From Lachnospiraceae bacterium (GTDB taxonomy: Bacteria; Bacillota; Clostridia; Lachnospirales; Lachnospiraceae), in NCBI GenBank assembly GCA_902362715.1, contig CABIXN010000002.1:558001-622000 (forward strand): 64,000 nt of DNA, given 5' to 3'. The translations under genes and the position numbers were made by a program. Under the pieces are notes generated by a model. The model was not told the DNA's origin. It was given only the letters and a program-made list of their open reading frames with translations, and ran no database searches. Positions 49,897 through 57,672 of the stretch are shown here, piece by piece. The stretch's first letter is position 1. Each line of letters opens with the position of its first letter.

Positions 49897-50817
49897 ATGG
49901 AAAGGAAACGGACCTATGGTGTATGGGCAGTACGAAGCAGCACTTCTATTTTCGGACCGGCACAAAGCTGGTGCAAGGAAAATGGAAAACCGTTGGGGTT
50001 TGATAGCAAAGCCGACGCTGAAAACTATGCAAAGGAAGCCAACGAGCATACGACAGCAAATGTCCGATACTATGTGAAAGAAAAAGAACCGGAACCCGGC
50101 GCTGTTCGGAAAGGAACATCTCAACCGGAACTGGATGCGCGCAGCCATGAAGAAGTAATACCAAGAAATGATGCAGCGGAAAAACAAAACGAGATTCCGG
50201 GCCGACAGATTCCTTCTCAAACAGATCCGCTGGTAGAAATCCGCTCTGCGGTCCATAGTAATTACGCGGGTATGGTCGCTATGCTGGGTGCGGACAACCG
50301 TGTGTATTTGGGGCGTGAGGAACGTTGCCATTACCAGGATATGCAGCCATCTTACTATGACAATCAGGACGGTTCCCTGTGTTTTGTCTGTGATCAGCCC
50401 GATATGTATTATTTTCTTTATGGAGAAGGCTGGGCGCATACCCAGACGGAAATGTTGGAACGAGGGCTTACCTTGCGCCAGTATGAAGAATTTGCGAGAC
50501 TGCAAAATGGGGTCCTTGCACAGTTTACCACCCAAAGAGAAATTCTGTTTGCCGGACAGCCGTTTCAGGCGCCGGAAAGTTATCTTCGCAATGCGGAACT
50601 TTATGAGGAAGGACAAACCGGGAACTACAATATGCTGGATGGCAGGCTGAACAACGAACCTCCTGTGCGCCCGGATCTGACAGACGGACAGACGGATGAA
50701 GAAATCCGGGAGCTGGTGCCGGAAGCAAAGCCGTCTTTGATGGACCGTTTGAAAGCAGACAAACCGGAGCATGAAGCAAGGCAGATGATCCCTCCTGTGT
50801 CGGAAAGGGAACGCTGA
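49897..50817 (+). CDS. Conserved ICE accessory protein (possibly DUF4316-related)
   Basis: 306 residues, ATG 49897 after AAGGAGGGAT. N-terminal domain (YGVWAVRSSTSIFGPAQSWC; KADAENYAKEANEHT) of about 65 residues, a linker, then a second domain (VEIRSAVHSNYAGMVAMLGA; YLFYGEGW-like YYFLYGEGWAHT). The C-terminus has KPSLMDRLKADK at 278-289, the clearest copy of the shared motif. The DUF4316 relation is a guess from the tail. Confidence 0.58.
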   Translation: MERKRTYGVWAVRSSTSIFGPAQSWCKENGKPLGFDSKADAENYAKEANEHTTANVRYYVKEKEPEPGAVRKGTSQPELDARSHEEVIPRNDAAEKQNEIPGRQIPSQTDPLVEIRSAVHSNYAGMVAMLGADNRVYLGREERCHYQDMQPSYYDNQDGSLCFVCDQPDMYYFLYGEGWAHTQTEMLERGLTLRQYEEFARLQNGVLAQFTTQREILFAGQPFQAPESYLRNAELYEEGQTGNYNMLDGRLNNEPPVRPDLTDGQTDEEIRELVPEAKPSLMDRLKADKPEHEARQMIPPVSERER

Positions 50818-51515
50818 TGGCCGGGGTAAGATTTGAGGATGTAGATCTTTTGGGTGCTCTTTCCCGTATCGTAGATCTTCATACCCAACATTATAAAGAG
50901 GACTTTGACCTGGATAAGGAACTGATTTCAAAACTGGCTGTGTCAGACCGTTCAGAGGATAAACAGCTTCTTTGGATGTCACGCCCTTGCGGAACCTATA
51001 CCCTGCGCGAACGGGAAGTTTATCTGGATGGAAGCCATGAAAATAAAGTGTGGCGGTTTTACCAGGAACAGACAAATGATCCCGTTTTGGCTTATGCCAT
51101 CTCTTTGAAAGAAGTCAGGGACGGAAAAATATTTGGCAATCTCTATCCGCTAAATTATAGAGAACATGTGGAACGGATGAAAAAGCTGACCTGTCCAATC
51201 GGAAATGTAGCCGTTGCATTTGCGGATGGAAATGTTATCACGATTCCCTATCAGGAACGGAGACAGCTTATGAACCGGTTTATGCCAGAGCATGGAGCCC
51301 CTAAAACAATGACTTATCTGCCGGAAAATGAGCCGGAGCTGATGATGATTCTAAAACGGGAACGCTTCAAACGCAGCTATCATGCGACAGCCGGAAATCT
51401 GGAGGAATATCTTGATAAGCTGGAAAAGACCACCCTGCGGGAAAAACTCAAAAGAGCAAAGACGGTGGTTTCAACACAGGAGGTCTCATCTCATAAAAGA
51501 GGGTTGGAACGATGA
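50817..51515 (+). CDS. Conserved ICE protein of unknown function
   Basis: 232 residues; its ATG shares a base with the preceding stop (TGATG). No domain is recognised. SRPCGTYTLREREVYLDGSH, then YAISLKEVRDGKIFGNLYPL suggest a beta-rich core. The C-terminal helix includes KTTLREKLKRAK (204-215), the most diverged copy of the shared motif. Overlaps mobC by four bases. Confidence 0.6.
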   Translation: MAGVRFEDVDLLGALSRIVDLHTQHYKEDFDLDKELISKLAVSDRSEDKQLLWMSRPCGTYTLREREVYLDGSHENKVWRFYQEQTNDPVLAYAISLKEVRDGKIFGNLYPLNYREHVERMKKLTCPIGNVAVAFADGNVITIPYQERRQLMNRFMPEHGAPKTMTYLPENEPELMMILKRERFKRSYHATAGNLEEYLDKLEKTTLREKLKRAKTVVSTQEVSSHKRGLER

Positions 51516-51856
51516 AGGGCGGGCATAACAAAAAATCCGTCCGCGTCGAATTTGTCATGTCCGAACCGGAGGCCGAACTGGTAAAAGAACGCATGGCGGA
51601 ACTTGGCATTACCAACCTGTCGGCATATCTGCGAAAGATGGCCGTAGACGGTTACATCATTCACCTTGATATGGGAGATATTCAGGAAATGATCCGGCTT
51701 CTCCGCATTTGTTCCAATAACTTAAACCAATATACCAGACGGGCCAATGAGACCGGCAATATTTATGCCGCAGATATAGATGACATCCGCACCCGTCTGG
51801 ACAGCCTTTGGGATGGCATGGACAAACTGATCCGGGGATTTGCAAACATTTCATAA
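51512..51856 (+). CDS. mobC: MobC-like relaxosome accessory protein
   Basis: 114 residues: a ribbon-helix-helix start (KKSVRVEFVMSEPEAELVKE, then RMAELGITNLSAYLRKMAVD) and the MobC helix pair IQEMIRLLRICSNNLNQYTR-RANETGNIY. MobC proteins bind oriT DNA and help the relaxase nick it. The relaxase gene lies downstream after one small membrane-protein gene. ATG overlaps the previous stop. Confidence 0.88.
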   Translation: MKGGHNKKSVRVEFVMSEPEAELVKERMAELGITNLSAYLRKMAVDGYIIHLDMGDIQEMIRLLRICSNNLNQYTRRANETGNIYAADIDDIRTRLDSLWDGMDKLIRGFANIS

Positions 51857-51906
51857 ACAGCCGGAAAGCCGTTGCTTTCTTTTTGCCGTCACGGTAAAAT
51901 TTTTAT

Positions 51907-51922
51907 AAGGGCAGATGCCCTT
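51907..51922. other. Small palindrome between mobC and the next gene
   Basis: AAGGGCA-GA-TGCCCTT in an 85-base gap otherwise lacking features. It might be part of oriT or an mRNA hairpin; no nic site can be assigned by eye. Confidence 0.3.
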
Positions 51923-51941
51923 CTGAAAGGAGGCAAAGCGT

Positions 51942-52232
51942 ATGCGTTTGATAGGTAAATTACTGGCACTTCCCTTTATGCTGGTTACGGGGATTCTTTA
52001 TCTGGTATGTAAATTTTTAGTGGTTCTTTCCGGTGCGGTACTTGGGATTCTTTCTGGGATCATCTTTCTGGCGGCATTGGTGCTGTTCTTTGTCGCAGGA
52101 TTTTTGCCGGGTCTTGCATGGCTTATGATCGCCTTTCTTATCAGTCCATACGGTCTGCCTCTGGCGGCTGCATGGCTGGTAGGGATCATTGGCGGGGCAA
52201 ACAGTGCCTTAAAGGATTTTATATTTGGTTAA
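51942..52232 (+). CDS. CD1845-like small membrane protein
   Basis: 96 residues, ATG 51942 after GAAAGGAGGC. Almost entirely hydrophobic: helices at about 9-30, 33-57 and 60-85 (LPFMLVTGILYLVCKFLVVL; GIIFLAALVLFFVAGFLPGL; PYGLPLAAAWLVGIIGG). This matches the small CD1845-type protein placed between mobC and the relaxase gene in CTn elements. Role unknown. Confidence 0.75.
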   Translation: MRLIGKLLALPFMLVTGILYLVCKFLVVLSGAVLGILSGIIFLAALVLFFVAGFLPGLAWLMIAFLISPYGLPLAAAWLVGIIGGANSALKDFIFG

Positions 52233-52242
52233 GCAGATTTGG

Positions 52243-52272
52243 CGGGGCGCATAGGCAGCCCCGCTCTTTTTC
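52243..52272 (+). terminator. Terminator upstream of the relaxase gene
   Basis: GCGGGGC (52243-52249) pairs with GCCCCGC (52259-52265), followed by TCTTTTTC. It separates the relaxase gene from the upstream run, so relaxase expression may be limited by read-through or driven by its own promoter in the following 45 bases; TATAAC near 52280 is a weak candidate. Confidence 0.7.
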
Positions 52273-52320
52273 TGCAATTATAACTTCTCTGATTGGAATT
52301 AAGTTAAGGAGGTGACGAAA

Positions 52321-53730
52321 ATAGCGACCACAAGACTGATGCCTCTGCATGTAGGAAAAGGTCGGAATATCTCTACTGCGATCTCAGATATTATTGATTA
52401 TGTAGAAAATCCGCAGAAAACCGATTTTGGAAAATTCATTTATGGCTATGAGTGTGATACCCGGCTTGCTGATGCAGAGTTTCTTCTGTCCAAACGACAG
52501 TATGCAAATCTGACCGGCAGAAATCAGGGTGCAGATGATGTGATCGCCTACCATCTCCGTCAGGCATTTAAGCCCGGCGAAGTTACGCCAGAAGAAGCTA
52601 ATCAGATCGGCAGGGATCTGGCACTGAAGCTCACAAAAGGAAACCATGCCTTTGTTGTCTGCACCCATGTGGATAAGCACCATGTCCATAATCACATCAT
52701 TATCAACTCTACTACACTGGACTGTCAGAAAAAATTTCGCAACTTCTGGGGCTCTACCTGGGCAATCCGGCGAATGAATGACAAGCTGTGTTTGGAGCAT
52801 GGACTTTCGATTGTAGAAAATCCGAAACCCAGCCGGGAGCATTATGGCACATGGCTGGGAAATAAAAAGCAGCCTTCCTTTCAGGAGCAGATACGCATTG
52901 CTATTGATGCTGCATTAGAGGAAAAGCCAAAAGATTTTGAGGAACTTCTACAGAAGCTGGAAACTGCTGGGCTGGAAGTCAACCGTGAAAGAAAACATCT
53001 TCGGTTCCGAGTTCCGGGACAAGAAAATTATACCCGATGCGATACGCTCAAAGGCGATTATACAGAACAGGCCATCAAAAAACGGATTGCCGGTACACGG
53101 ACAGTAAAACCCCGCCATGCCTTTTCTAAAAAAACGGTTTCCAAAGTTGGATTGCTGGTTGATATTGAAGCTGCAATCCGTTCCGGCAAGGGGCCTGGTT
53201 ATGAGCGCTGGGCAAAAGTGTTCAATCTAAAGCAGCTTTCTCAGGCAGTGCTCTATTTAAAAGAACATGGCGATATGGGTTATGAGGATCTTCTGGAAAA
53301 AGCCAACGCCACTACCACTAATTTCAATACCTTATCCGTTCAGATCAAAGATCTGGAGTCAAGAATGAATGCCAATGCCGAGCTGCAAAAGCAGATCGTA
53401 AACTATGCGAAAACGAGGGCTGTCTATGTAGAATATCGCAAAGCCGGGTACAGCAAAAAATTCCGAACAGCACATGAGGCTGAAATTTTGTTGCACCAGG
53501 CGGCAAAGAATCATTTTGACGAGTTGGGAATCAAAAAGCTCCCCTCTGTCAAATCTCTCCGGGAGGAATACACCGACCTTCTGGAACAAAAACGGAAAGC
53601 CTATTCTGCCTATAAGCAGGCCAAAAATGATATGAAAGAACTTCATAATGTTCGGGCCAATGTGGAATATCTATTGGAGATTTCTTCCCCGCCACAACCG
53701 CAGCGCAGCACAGAAAAATCCCGTCAATAA
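52321..53730 (+). CDS. Relaxase/mobilisation nuclease, apparent ATA start
   Basis: From ATA 52321 the protein begins (M)ATTRLMPLHVGKGRNISTAI, the usual N-terminus of Tn1549-family relaxases; 469 residues. AAGGAGGTG (52306-52314) is correctly spaced for ATA, while the only nearby GTG (52312) is part of that site. The three-His metal site is in HVDKHHVHNHIIINS (residues 116-130), and the nicking domain extends to about 250. The C-terminal half is helical. It nicks oriT and pilots the strand to the recipient. Confidence 0.92.
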   Translation: MATTRLMPLHVGKGRNISTAISDIIDYVENPQKTDFGKFIYGYECDTRLADAEFLLSKRQYANLTGRNQGADDVIAYHLRQAFKPGEVTPEEANQIGRDLALKLTKGNHAFVVCTHVDKHHVHNHIIINSTTLDCQKKFRNFWGSTWAIRRMNDKLCLEHGLSIVENPKPSREHYGTWLGNKKQPSFQEQIRIAIDAALEEKPKDFEELLQKLETAGLEVNRERKHLRFRVPGQENYTRCDTLKGDYTEQAIKKRIAGTRTVKPRHAFSKKTVSKVGLLVDIEAAIRSGKGPGYERWAKVFNLKQLSQAVLYLKEHGDMGYEDLLEKANATTTNFNTLSVQIKDLESRMNANAELQKQIVNYAKTRAVYVEYRKAGYSKKFRTAHEAEILLHQAAKNHFDELGIKKLPSVKSLREEYTDLLEQKRKAYSAYKQAKNDMKELHNVRANVEYLLEISSPPQPQRSTEKSRQ

Positions 53731-53946
53731 GGTTTGTCTGCTTTTCGCTTTCAGCGTTCCAACGGAATGCGCAGCCATTGCCACCGGCAATGATTTCAGG
53801 GGTTTGGGGATATGTCACCAACAAGCATTTAGCAGGAATTCCGGGAACGGGATTTCTGCTAAATACGCAATCTTACGTAAGATTGCATTGCTTGCCGATT
53901 TGCTAACACCTTGCATTTTTAATGAGGATGTAGTAGTATATATCGT
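53731..53946. other. Palindrome-rich gap between relaxase and cargo
   Basis: No gene. It holds ATTGCC-ACC-GGCAAT (53777-53791), a long imperfect hairpin with arms ATTTAGCAG/CTGCTAAAT (53827-53835/53856-53864), and a perfect 20-bp palindrome GCAATCTTACGTAAGATTGC (53867-53886). The first recurs, inverted and with one change, at 55027-55041 after the AraC gene. This is the boundary between transfer genes and metal cargo and may hold terminators, regulator sites or an oriT. Confidence 0.5.
53911..53939 (+). promoter_or_regulatory. Promoter for the AraC regulator gene
   Basis: TTGCAT (53911-53916) and TAGTAT (53934-53939) with a 17-base spacer. The operator-like repeat at 53947-53964 covers the predicted start site. 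Confidence 0.6.
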
Positions 53947-53964
53947 GGTTAGTTGTGGCTAATC
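53947..53964. promoter_or_regulatory. Metal-island operator, site A
   Basis: GGTTAG-TTGTGG-CTAATC: the same spaced dyad as sites B (55091) and C (60260). It starts eight bases after the -10 box of the AraC gene, a position suited to repression. DtxR-family operators also contain TTAG...CTAA dyads; the regulator is inferred. Confidence 0.7.
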
Positions 53965-53989
53965 AAGAAGAATGAAATGGGGTGATTTG

Positions 53990-54958
53990 ATGGAAGCGGC
54001 GATGAAACAATCACAGCTTCACGATATATATTTTCCTGAAAAAAAAGAAAAAAGTGCAAATTTGATTCTTCAACAAAGCACAGATACCGGAACCGGAGAA
54101 ATGACCTGTTATGATGTGGCCCCTGGAATACAGATAACATATAATCATCTCAATATGGATTCCTGCTATCAACCTTTAATTCCGAAAGAGGATTTTCTTC
54201 AAATCGATCACTGTCTGGAAGGATGCTATGAGTGTGAATTGGCCGGTGGCTCTGTTAGCTTTTTAGGTGAAGGAGATTTATCGGTTAGTAATCTTTGTAA
54301 AGGGCAACAGTTATTTGTTGGTTCAAGGATTCCGTTAAAAAAATATCGTGGTATTACTGTTCTCTTAGAAATGGAAGGAGCTCAAAAGACCCTCAATACA
54401 GATTTTCGGCAAGGAGATATTAACCTGCAGCAAATCCGTGATACTCTATGTGGTGATGGACGTTCTCTTTTGATTAAGTCTAAGCATGAAATAGATCATA
54501 TTTTCAGCGAACTTTATCGGGTGGATGAGAGAATCCGGATTCCGTATTTCTGGATTAAAGTGATCGAACTTTTGCTGTTTTTAAGCCTATTGGATGCCAG
54601 CTATGTGAAAAAACCCCGACAGTTTTCTGAGGATGTTTCCAAAGGGACACAACAAGCATACCAATATATCATTGAGAACCCTTTTTCCAAAATAACGATC
54701 TCTCAACTGGCAGAGATGTTCCATGTGGCAGAATCCAGCATGAAGCGGTGTTTTACTTCTATCGCTGGCAACTCGATAGGTACCTTTATGAAAATAAAGC
54801 GTATGGAGGCTGCTGCGGAACTGCTTGTTTCCGAACCACAGCTTAGTATCTGCGAAGTAGCCGAGGCTGCCGGATATGAAAATCAAAGCAAGTTTTCCGC
54901 CGCTTTTAAGTCAATTATGGGCGTTACTCCGTTTGCATATCGCTGCAAATCGTGGTGA
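53990..54958 (+). CDS. AraC-family transcriptional regulator of the metal-uptake island
   Basis: 322 residues from ATG 53990 (GGGGTGAT upstream); an earlier ATG at 53972 has no proper site. The N-terminal 200 residues are a ligand-binding region (CYDVAPGIQITYNHLNMDSC, then LIPKEDFLQIDHCLEGCYEC). The C-terminal AraC double helix-turn-helix is ITISQLAEMFHVAESSMKRC and LSICEVAEAAGYENQSKFSA-AFKSIMGVTP. Regulators of this group often activate siderophore-uptake genes (YbtA/PchR type). It is followed by a strong terminator and the importer operon. Confidence 0.88.
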   Translation: MEAAMKQSQLHDIYFPEKKEKSANLILQQSTDTGTGEMTCYDVAPGIQITYNHLNMDSCYQPLIPKEDFLQIDHCLEGCYECELAGGSVSFLGEGDLSVSNLCKGQQLFVGSRIPLKKYRGITVLLEMEGAQKTLNTDFRQGDINLQQIRDTLCGDGRSLLIKSKHEIDHIFSELYRVDERIRIPYFWIKVIELLLFLSLLDASYVKKPRQFSEDVSKGTQQAYQYIIENPFSKITISQLAEMFHVAESSMKRCFTSIAGNSIGTFMKIKRMEAAAELLVSEPQLSICEVAEAAGYENQSKFSAAFKSIMGVTPFAYRCKSW

Positions 54959-55015
54959 GCTAATTGGATTAAAAATTCACCCGCTTGGTTATAGAAGCCA
55001 CCCTTTTCGGCCTGC

Positions 55016-55041
55016 TATAATTAACAATAGCCGGTGGCAAT
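55016..55041 (+). promoter_or_regulatory. Possible activated promoter and inverted motif after the AraC gene
   Basis: TATAAT (55016-55021) lacks a recognisable -35 box, as in activator-dependent promoters. ATAGCC-GGT-GGCAAT (55027-55041) is the reverse complement, with one change, of the palindrome at 53777-53791. An AraC site is possible; the terminator at 55054 would have to be passed to reach the importer genes. Confidence 0.35.
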
Positions 55042-55053
55042 AAGAGTTAATGA

Positions 55054-55080
55054 AAGAGCCGCAGTGTTGCGGCTCTTTTT
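55054..55080 (+). terminator. Terminator after the AraC gene
   Basis: AAGAGCCGCA (55054-55063) and TGCGGCTCTT (55068-55077) form a perfect 10-bp stem with loop GTGT and a T run. Confidence 0.85.
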
Positions 55081-55090
55081 CAAAGTCATG

Positions 55091-55108
55091 GGTTAGGCGT
55101 TGCTAACT
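55091..55108. promoter_or_regulatory. Metal-island operator, site B
   Basis: GGTTAG-GCGTTG-CTAACT, directly before the AT-rich stretch TATATAAAG (55108-55116) and 21 bases before the first permease ATG. Same dyad and spacing as sites A and C. Confidence 0.72.
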
Positions 55109-55128
55109 ATATAAAGAAAGCGAGTGAC

Positions 55129-56088
55129 ATGGATGTGTTAAACAAGGGAAGTATTGGGAGAAGAATTTTGAAACGCCTCGTTAGTTTTATCATCGTGATC
55201 TGGGGCGTTGTAACTTTAAGTTTCTGCTTGCAGGTGTTTACTGGCACGGATCCAGCGGAAATGATTGTAAGGAAAAACAGTATTTTTGCTACAGAGGAAC
55301 AAATTCAAGCAGTGAGGGAACAGCTTGGTTTGGATGCGCCGTTCCACGAAAGATATTTTGACTACATAACCGGTGTGGCAACTGGTGATCTGGGCACTGC
55401 CATTACAAACAGGCAGCCGGTGATTGAAAACATAAAAGCTGCCCTGCCAGTCACTTGTACTGTCATAGTCATGGCAATGGCGTGGGTAATTTTGTTTACA
55501 GTCATCCTATCGGCGATTTCGGTGATACGGAAGAATGGTATCTTTGACAATGTAACGCGGATTATCTGTATCATTGGAATCTGCGTCCCAAGTTTTTGGC
55601 TGGCCCTTATTCTTTTGACGGCTTTCGCAGTGAACATTCCGATTTTTCATGTCATTGCAGATGGCAGCATAAAATCGCTGATACTACCCTCAATCGCTAT
55701 GGCAGTGCCAATCATCTGTATATCGACAAGAGTGCTACGCGCCTCTGTTCTAAATGAACTTAAAAGCGATTATGTGCTTTATGCCAAAGCAAGGGGATTT
55801 TCTAATTCACAGATTGTTTTTGGAGAGGTTTTGCGTAACGCTCTGCCTGCGGCAATCACTTTATTCGCTCAATACTGTGCCGCATTGTTTGGAACATCTG
55901 CCTTGGTGGAAAGCGTGTTTTCCATTGATGGGCTTGGAATCTATCTGATGGAATCCTGCGAAAGCATGGATGTATATGGAATATCCGGGGCTATTTTGGT
56001 GTGTGCAGTTCTTTTCGTTCTATTTAATACAGTAGCAGACATCCTTTCCAGTATGATATGCCCGGCATATAGGAGGAAGCGTGTATGA
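55129..56088 (+). CDS. ABC importer permease, NikB/DppB type
   Basis: 319 residues with six membrane helices. The N-terminal block VTLSFCLQVFTGTDPAEMIV ... EQIQAVREQLGLDAPFHERY and the coupling motif VLNELKSDYVLYAKARGFSN (EAA loop) are typical of the nickel/dipeptide permease family. Start ATG 55129 with a weak site (GAAAGCGAG). First gene of the five-gene importer run; overlaps the second permease by four bases. Confidence 0.9.
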   Translation: MDVLNKGSIGRRILKRLVSFIIVIWGVVTLSFCLQVFTGTDPAEMIVRKNSIFATEEQIQAVREQLGLDAPFHERYFDYITGVATGDLGTAITNRQPVIENIKAALPVTCTVIVMAMAWVILFTVILSAISVIRKNGIFDNVTRIICIIGICVPSFWLALILLTAFAVNIPIFHVIADGSIKSLILPSIAMAVPIICISTRVLRASVLNELKSDYVLYAKARGFSNSQIVFGEVLRNALPAAITLFAQYCAALFGTSALVESVFSIDGLGIYLMESCESMDVYGISGAILVCAVLFVLFNTVADILSSMICPAYRRKRV

Positions 56089-56903
56089 AAAGAAAACCAC
56101 AAATTATGATAGGAATCGCCTTAATTGCCCTCTTTGTAATATTGGCTGTTGCCGCTCCCATATTGGCACCCAATGATCCCAATGCAACAAATCTTGCCTT
56201 GAAAAATGCACCACCATCTGCCGAATACCCTTTGGGCTGCGACCAGATGGGACGGTGTGAATTGTCACGCCTGATTTATGGGGCAAGATACTCTCTCGGC
56301 CTGTCCATTCCTGTGTTGATTGTCATTGCGGCGATAACCCTTTTTGTTGGCTGTTATTCCAGCTATAAAGGCGGTATATTGGACGAAATCATGCGGCTGG
56401 TGTGCGATATTTTAATGGCTTTTCCTTTAATCGTCATTGCGATGTCGCTGGTTTCGGCTGTGGATGATTCGGTTGCCAGCATCATAATTGCGATTGGCAT
56501 TTCCATGGCTTCATGGTTTTTGCGGATGGTACGTTCTTACGCAAAAACAGAGTGTGGAAAAGAATACATAGAAGCCTCCAAAATTTCCGGTGCCTCTAAC
56601 TTTCGTATTGTGACCCGCCATTTGATTCCAAATGTGCTTCCACAGTTTATTGTTTATTTTACAACCGGAATTGCAACTGCGATTATGTCTGTTTCCAGTT
56701 TTGCATTTTTGGGGGTGGGTTTGATTGCAGGCACACCGGAATGGGGCGCCATGCTGGATGAAGCCAGAAGCAGCATTTACATCAATCCCAGCCTGATAAT
56801 ATACCCCGGTATCTGCTTGATTGTCTGCTGTGCCGGTTTCAATCTCTTGGGCGAAGGTCTGCGTGACAGGATTGGAAAGGAGGACGAAATCAGTGCCACT
56901 TGA
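56085..56903 (+). CDS. ABC importer permease, NikC/DppC type
   Basis: 272 residues; ATG overlaps the preceding stop. NikC/DppC features: an N-terminal helix, LAPNDPNATNLALKNAPPSA-EYPLGCDQMGRCELSRLIYG, and the EAA loop YIEASKISGASNFRIVTRHL-IPNVLPQ. Pairs with the upstream permease to form the membrane channel of the importer. Overlaps the ATPase gene by 11 bases. Confidence 0.9.
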   Translation: MKRKPQIMIGIALIALFVILAVAAPILAPNDPNATNLALKNAPPSAEYPLGCDQMGRCELSRLIYGARYSLGLSIPVLIVIAAITLFVGCYSSYKGGILDEIMRLVCDILMAFPLIVIAMSLVSAVDDSVASIIIAIGISMASWFLRMVRSYAKTECGKEYIEASKISGASNFRIVTRHLIPNVLPQFIVYFTTGIATAIMSVSSFAFLGVGLIAGTPEWGAMLDEARSSIYINPSLIIYPGICLIVCCAGFNLLGEGLRDRIGKEDEISAT

Positions 56904-57672
56904 AGTGAAAAAACTTACGATTTCTCTCCCCTCCGGTGAGCCTGTAGCAGAAAACATATCTTTTCAAATTGAAAAGGGAGAAATGCTTTCGATTGTCGGA
57001 AGTTCAGGTGCGGGAAAAACAACGATCTGCAAAGCGATTATGGGGTTGCTTGGTTCCGCTTACCAGGCTACGGGCCAGATTATTTTTCAAGGGATTGATC
57101 TTCTGGCCCTGCACAAAAAGGACCGAAAACAGATCTATGGGAAAGAAATATGTTTCATCATGCAAAATCCAATGACAGCTTTCAATCCTTCGATACGTGT
57201 AGGAAAGCAGTTGGAGAAAACCTATCGGCTGCACCATGATCGTTCTTCCAAAGCGGAAATGCACACTTTATTTGACAAAACTTTACGGCGGCTGGGGTTA
57301 GAGGATACAGACAGGATATTGAAAAGTTATCCTTTTGCCCTTTCCGGCGGCATGCTGCAGCGGTTGATGATAACTGCTGCGCTTATCAATGAACCGCAGA
57401 TTTTAATTGCGGATGAAGCAACCACGGCTATTGATGCCTGTAATCGTATGGAGCTGATGAAGGAACTGAAAAAACTTTGCACAGAGGGTATGTCTGTACT
57501 CTTTGTTACCCACGATCTGCGTGCCGCCTCCTTTTCCGATCATTTGCTGATAATGAACCACGGAAAAGTAATTGAAGCTGGAAATACTCAGGAAATTATC
57601 AAGGCTCCCAAAGAAGAATATACCGCCTATCTCTTAGGTGCGTGCCGTTTAGAAAGGAGGGGTGACGATTGA
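56893..57672 (+). CDS. ABC importer ATPase, NikD/OppD type
   Basis: 259 residues from GTG 56893, after AAAGGAGG (56876-56883); the open frame upstream lies inside the permease gene. Walker A GSSGAGKTT, Q-loop MQNPMTAFNPS, an altered signature LSGGMLQRL, Walker B ILIADEATTAID and switch His in FVTHDLRA. Shorter than most OppD proteins, lacking the long C-terminal oligopeptide extension with its cysteines. Forms a heterodimer with the next gene product. Confidence 0.9.
   Translation: MPLEVKKLTISLPSGEPVAENISFQIEKGEMLSIVGSSGAGKTTICKAIMGLLGSAYQATGQIIFQGIDLLALHKKDRKQIYGKEICFIMQNPMTAFNPSIRVGKQLEKTYRLHHDRSSKAEMHTLFDKTLRRLGLEDTDRILKSYPFALSGGMLQRLMITAALINEPQILIADEATTAIDACNRMELMKELKKLCTEGMSVLFVTHDLRAASFSDHLLIMNHGKVIEAGNTQEIIKAPKEEYTAYLLGACRLERRGDD

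Noticed and set aside
49774-51075. Minus-strand open frame of 433 codons
   Set aside because: Antisense to three ICE genes with good starts and ribosome binding sites; no recognisable protein.
51857-51941. oriT between mobC and the membrane-protein gene
   Set aside because: A palindrome is present, but no nic-site sequence can be recognised by eye, so no origin was called.
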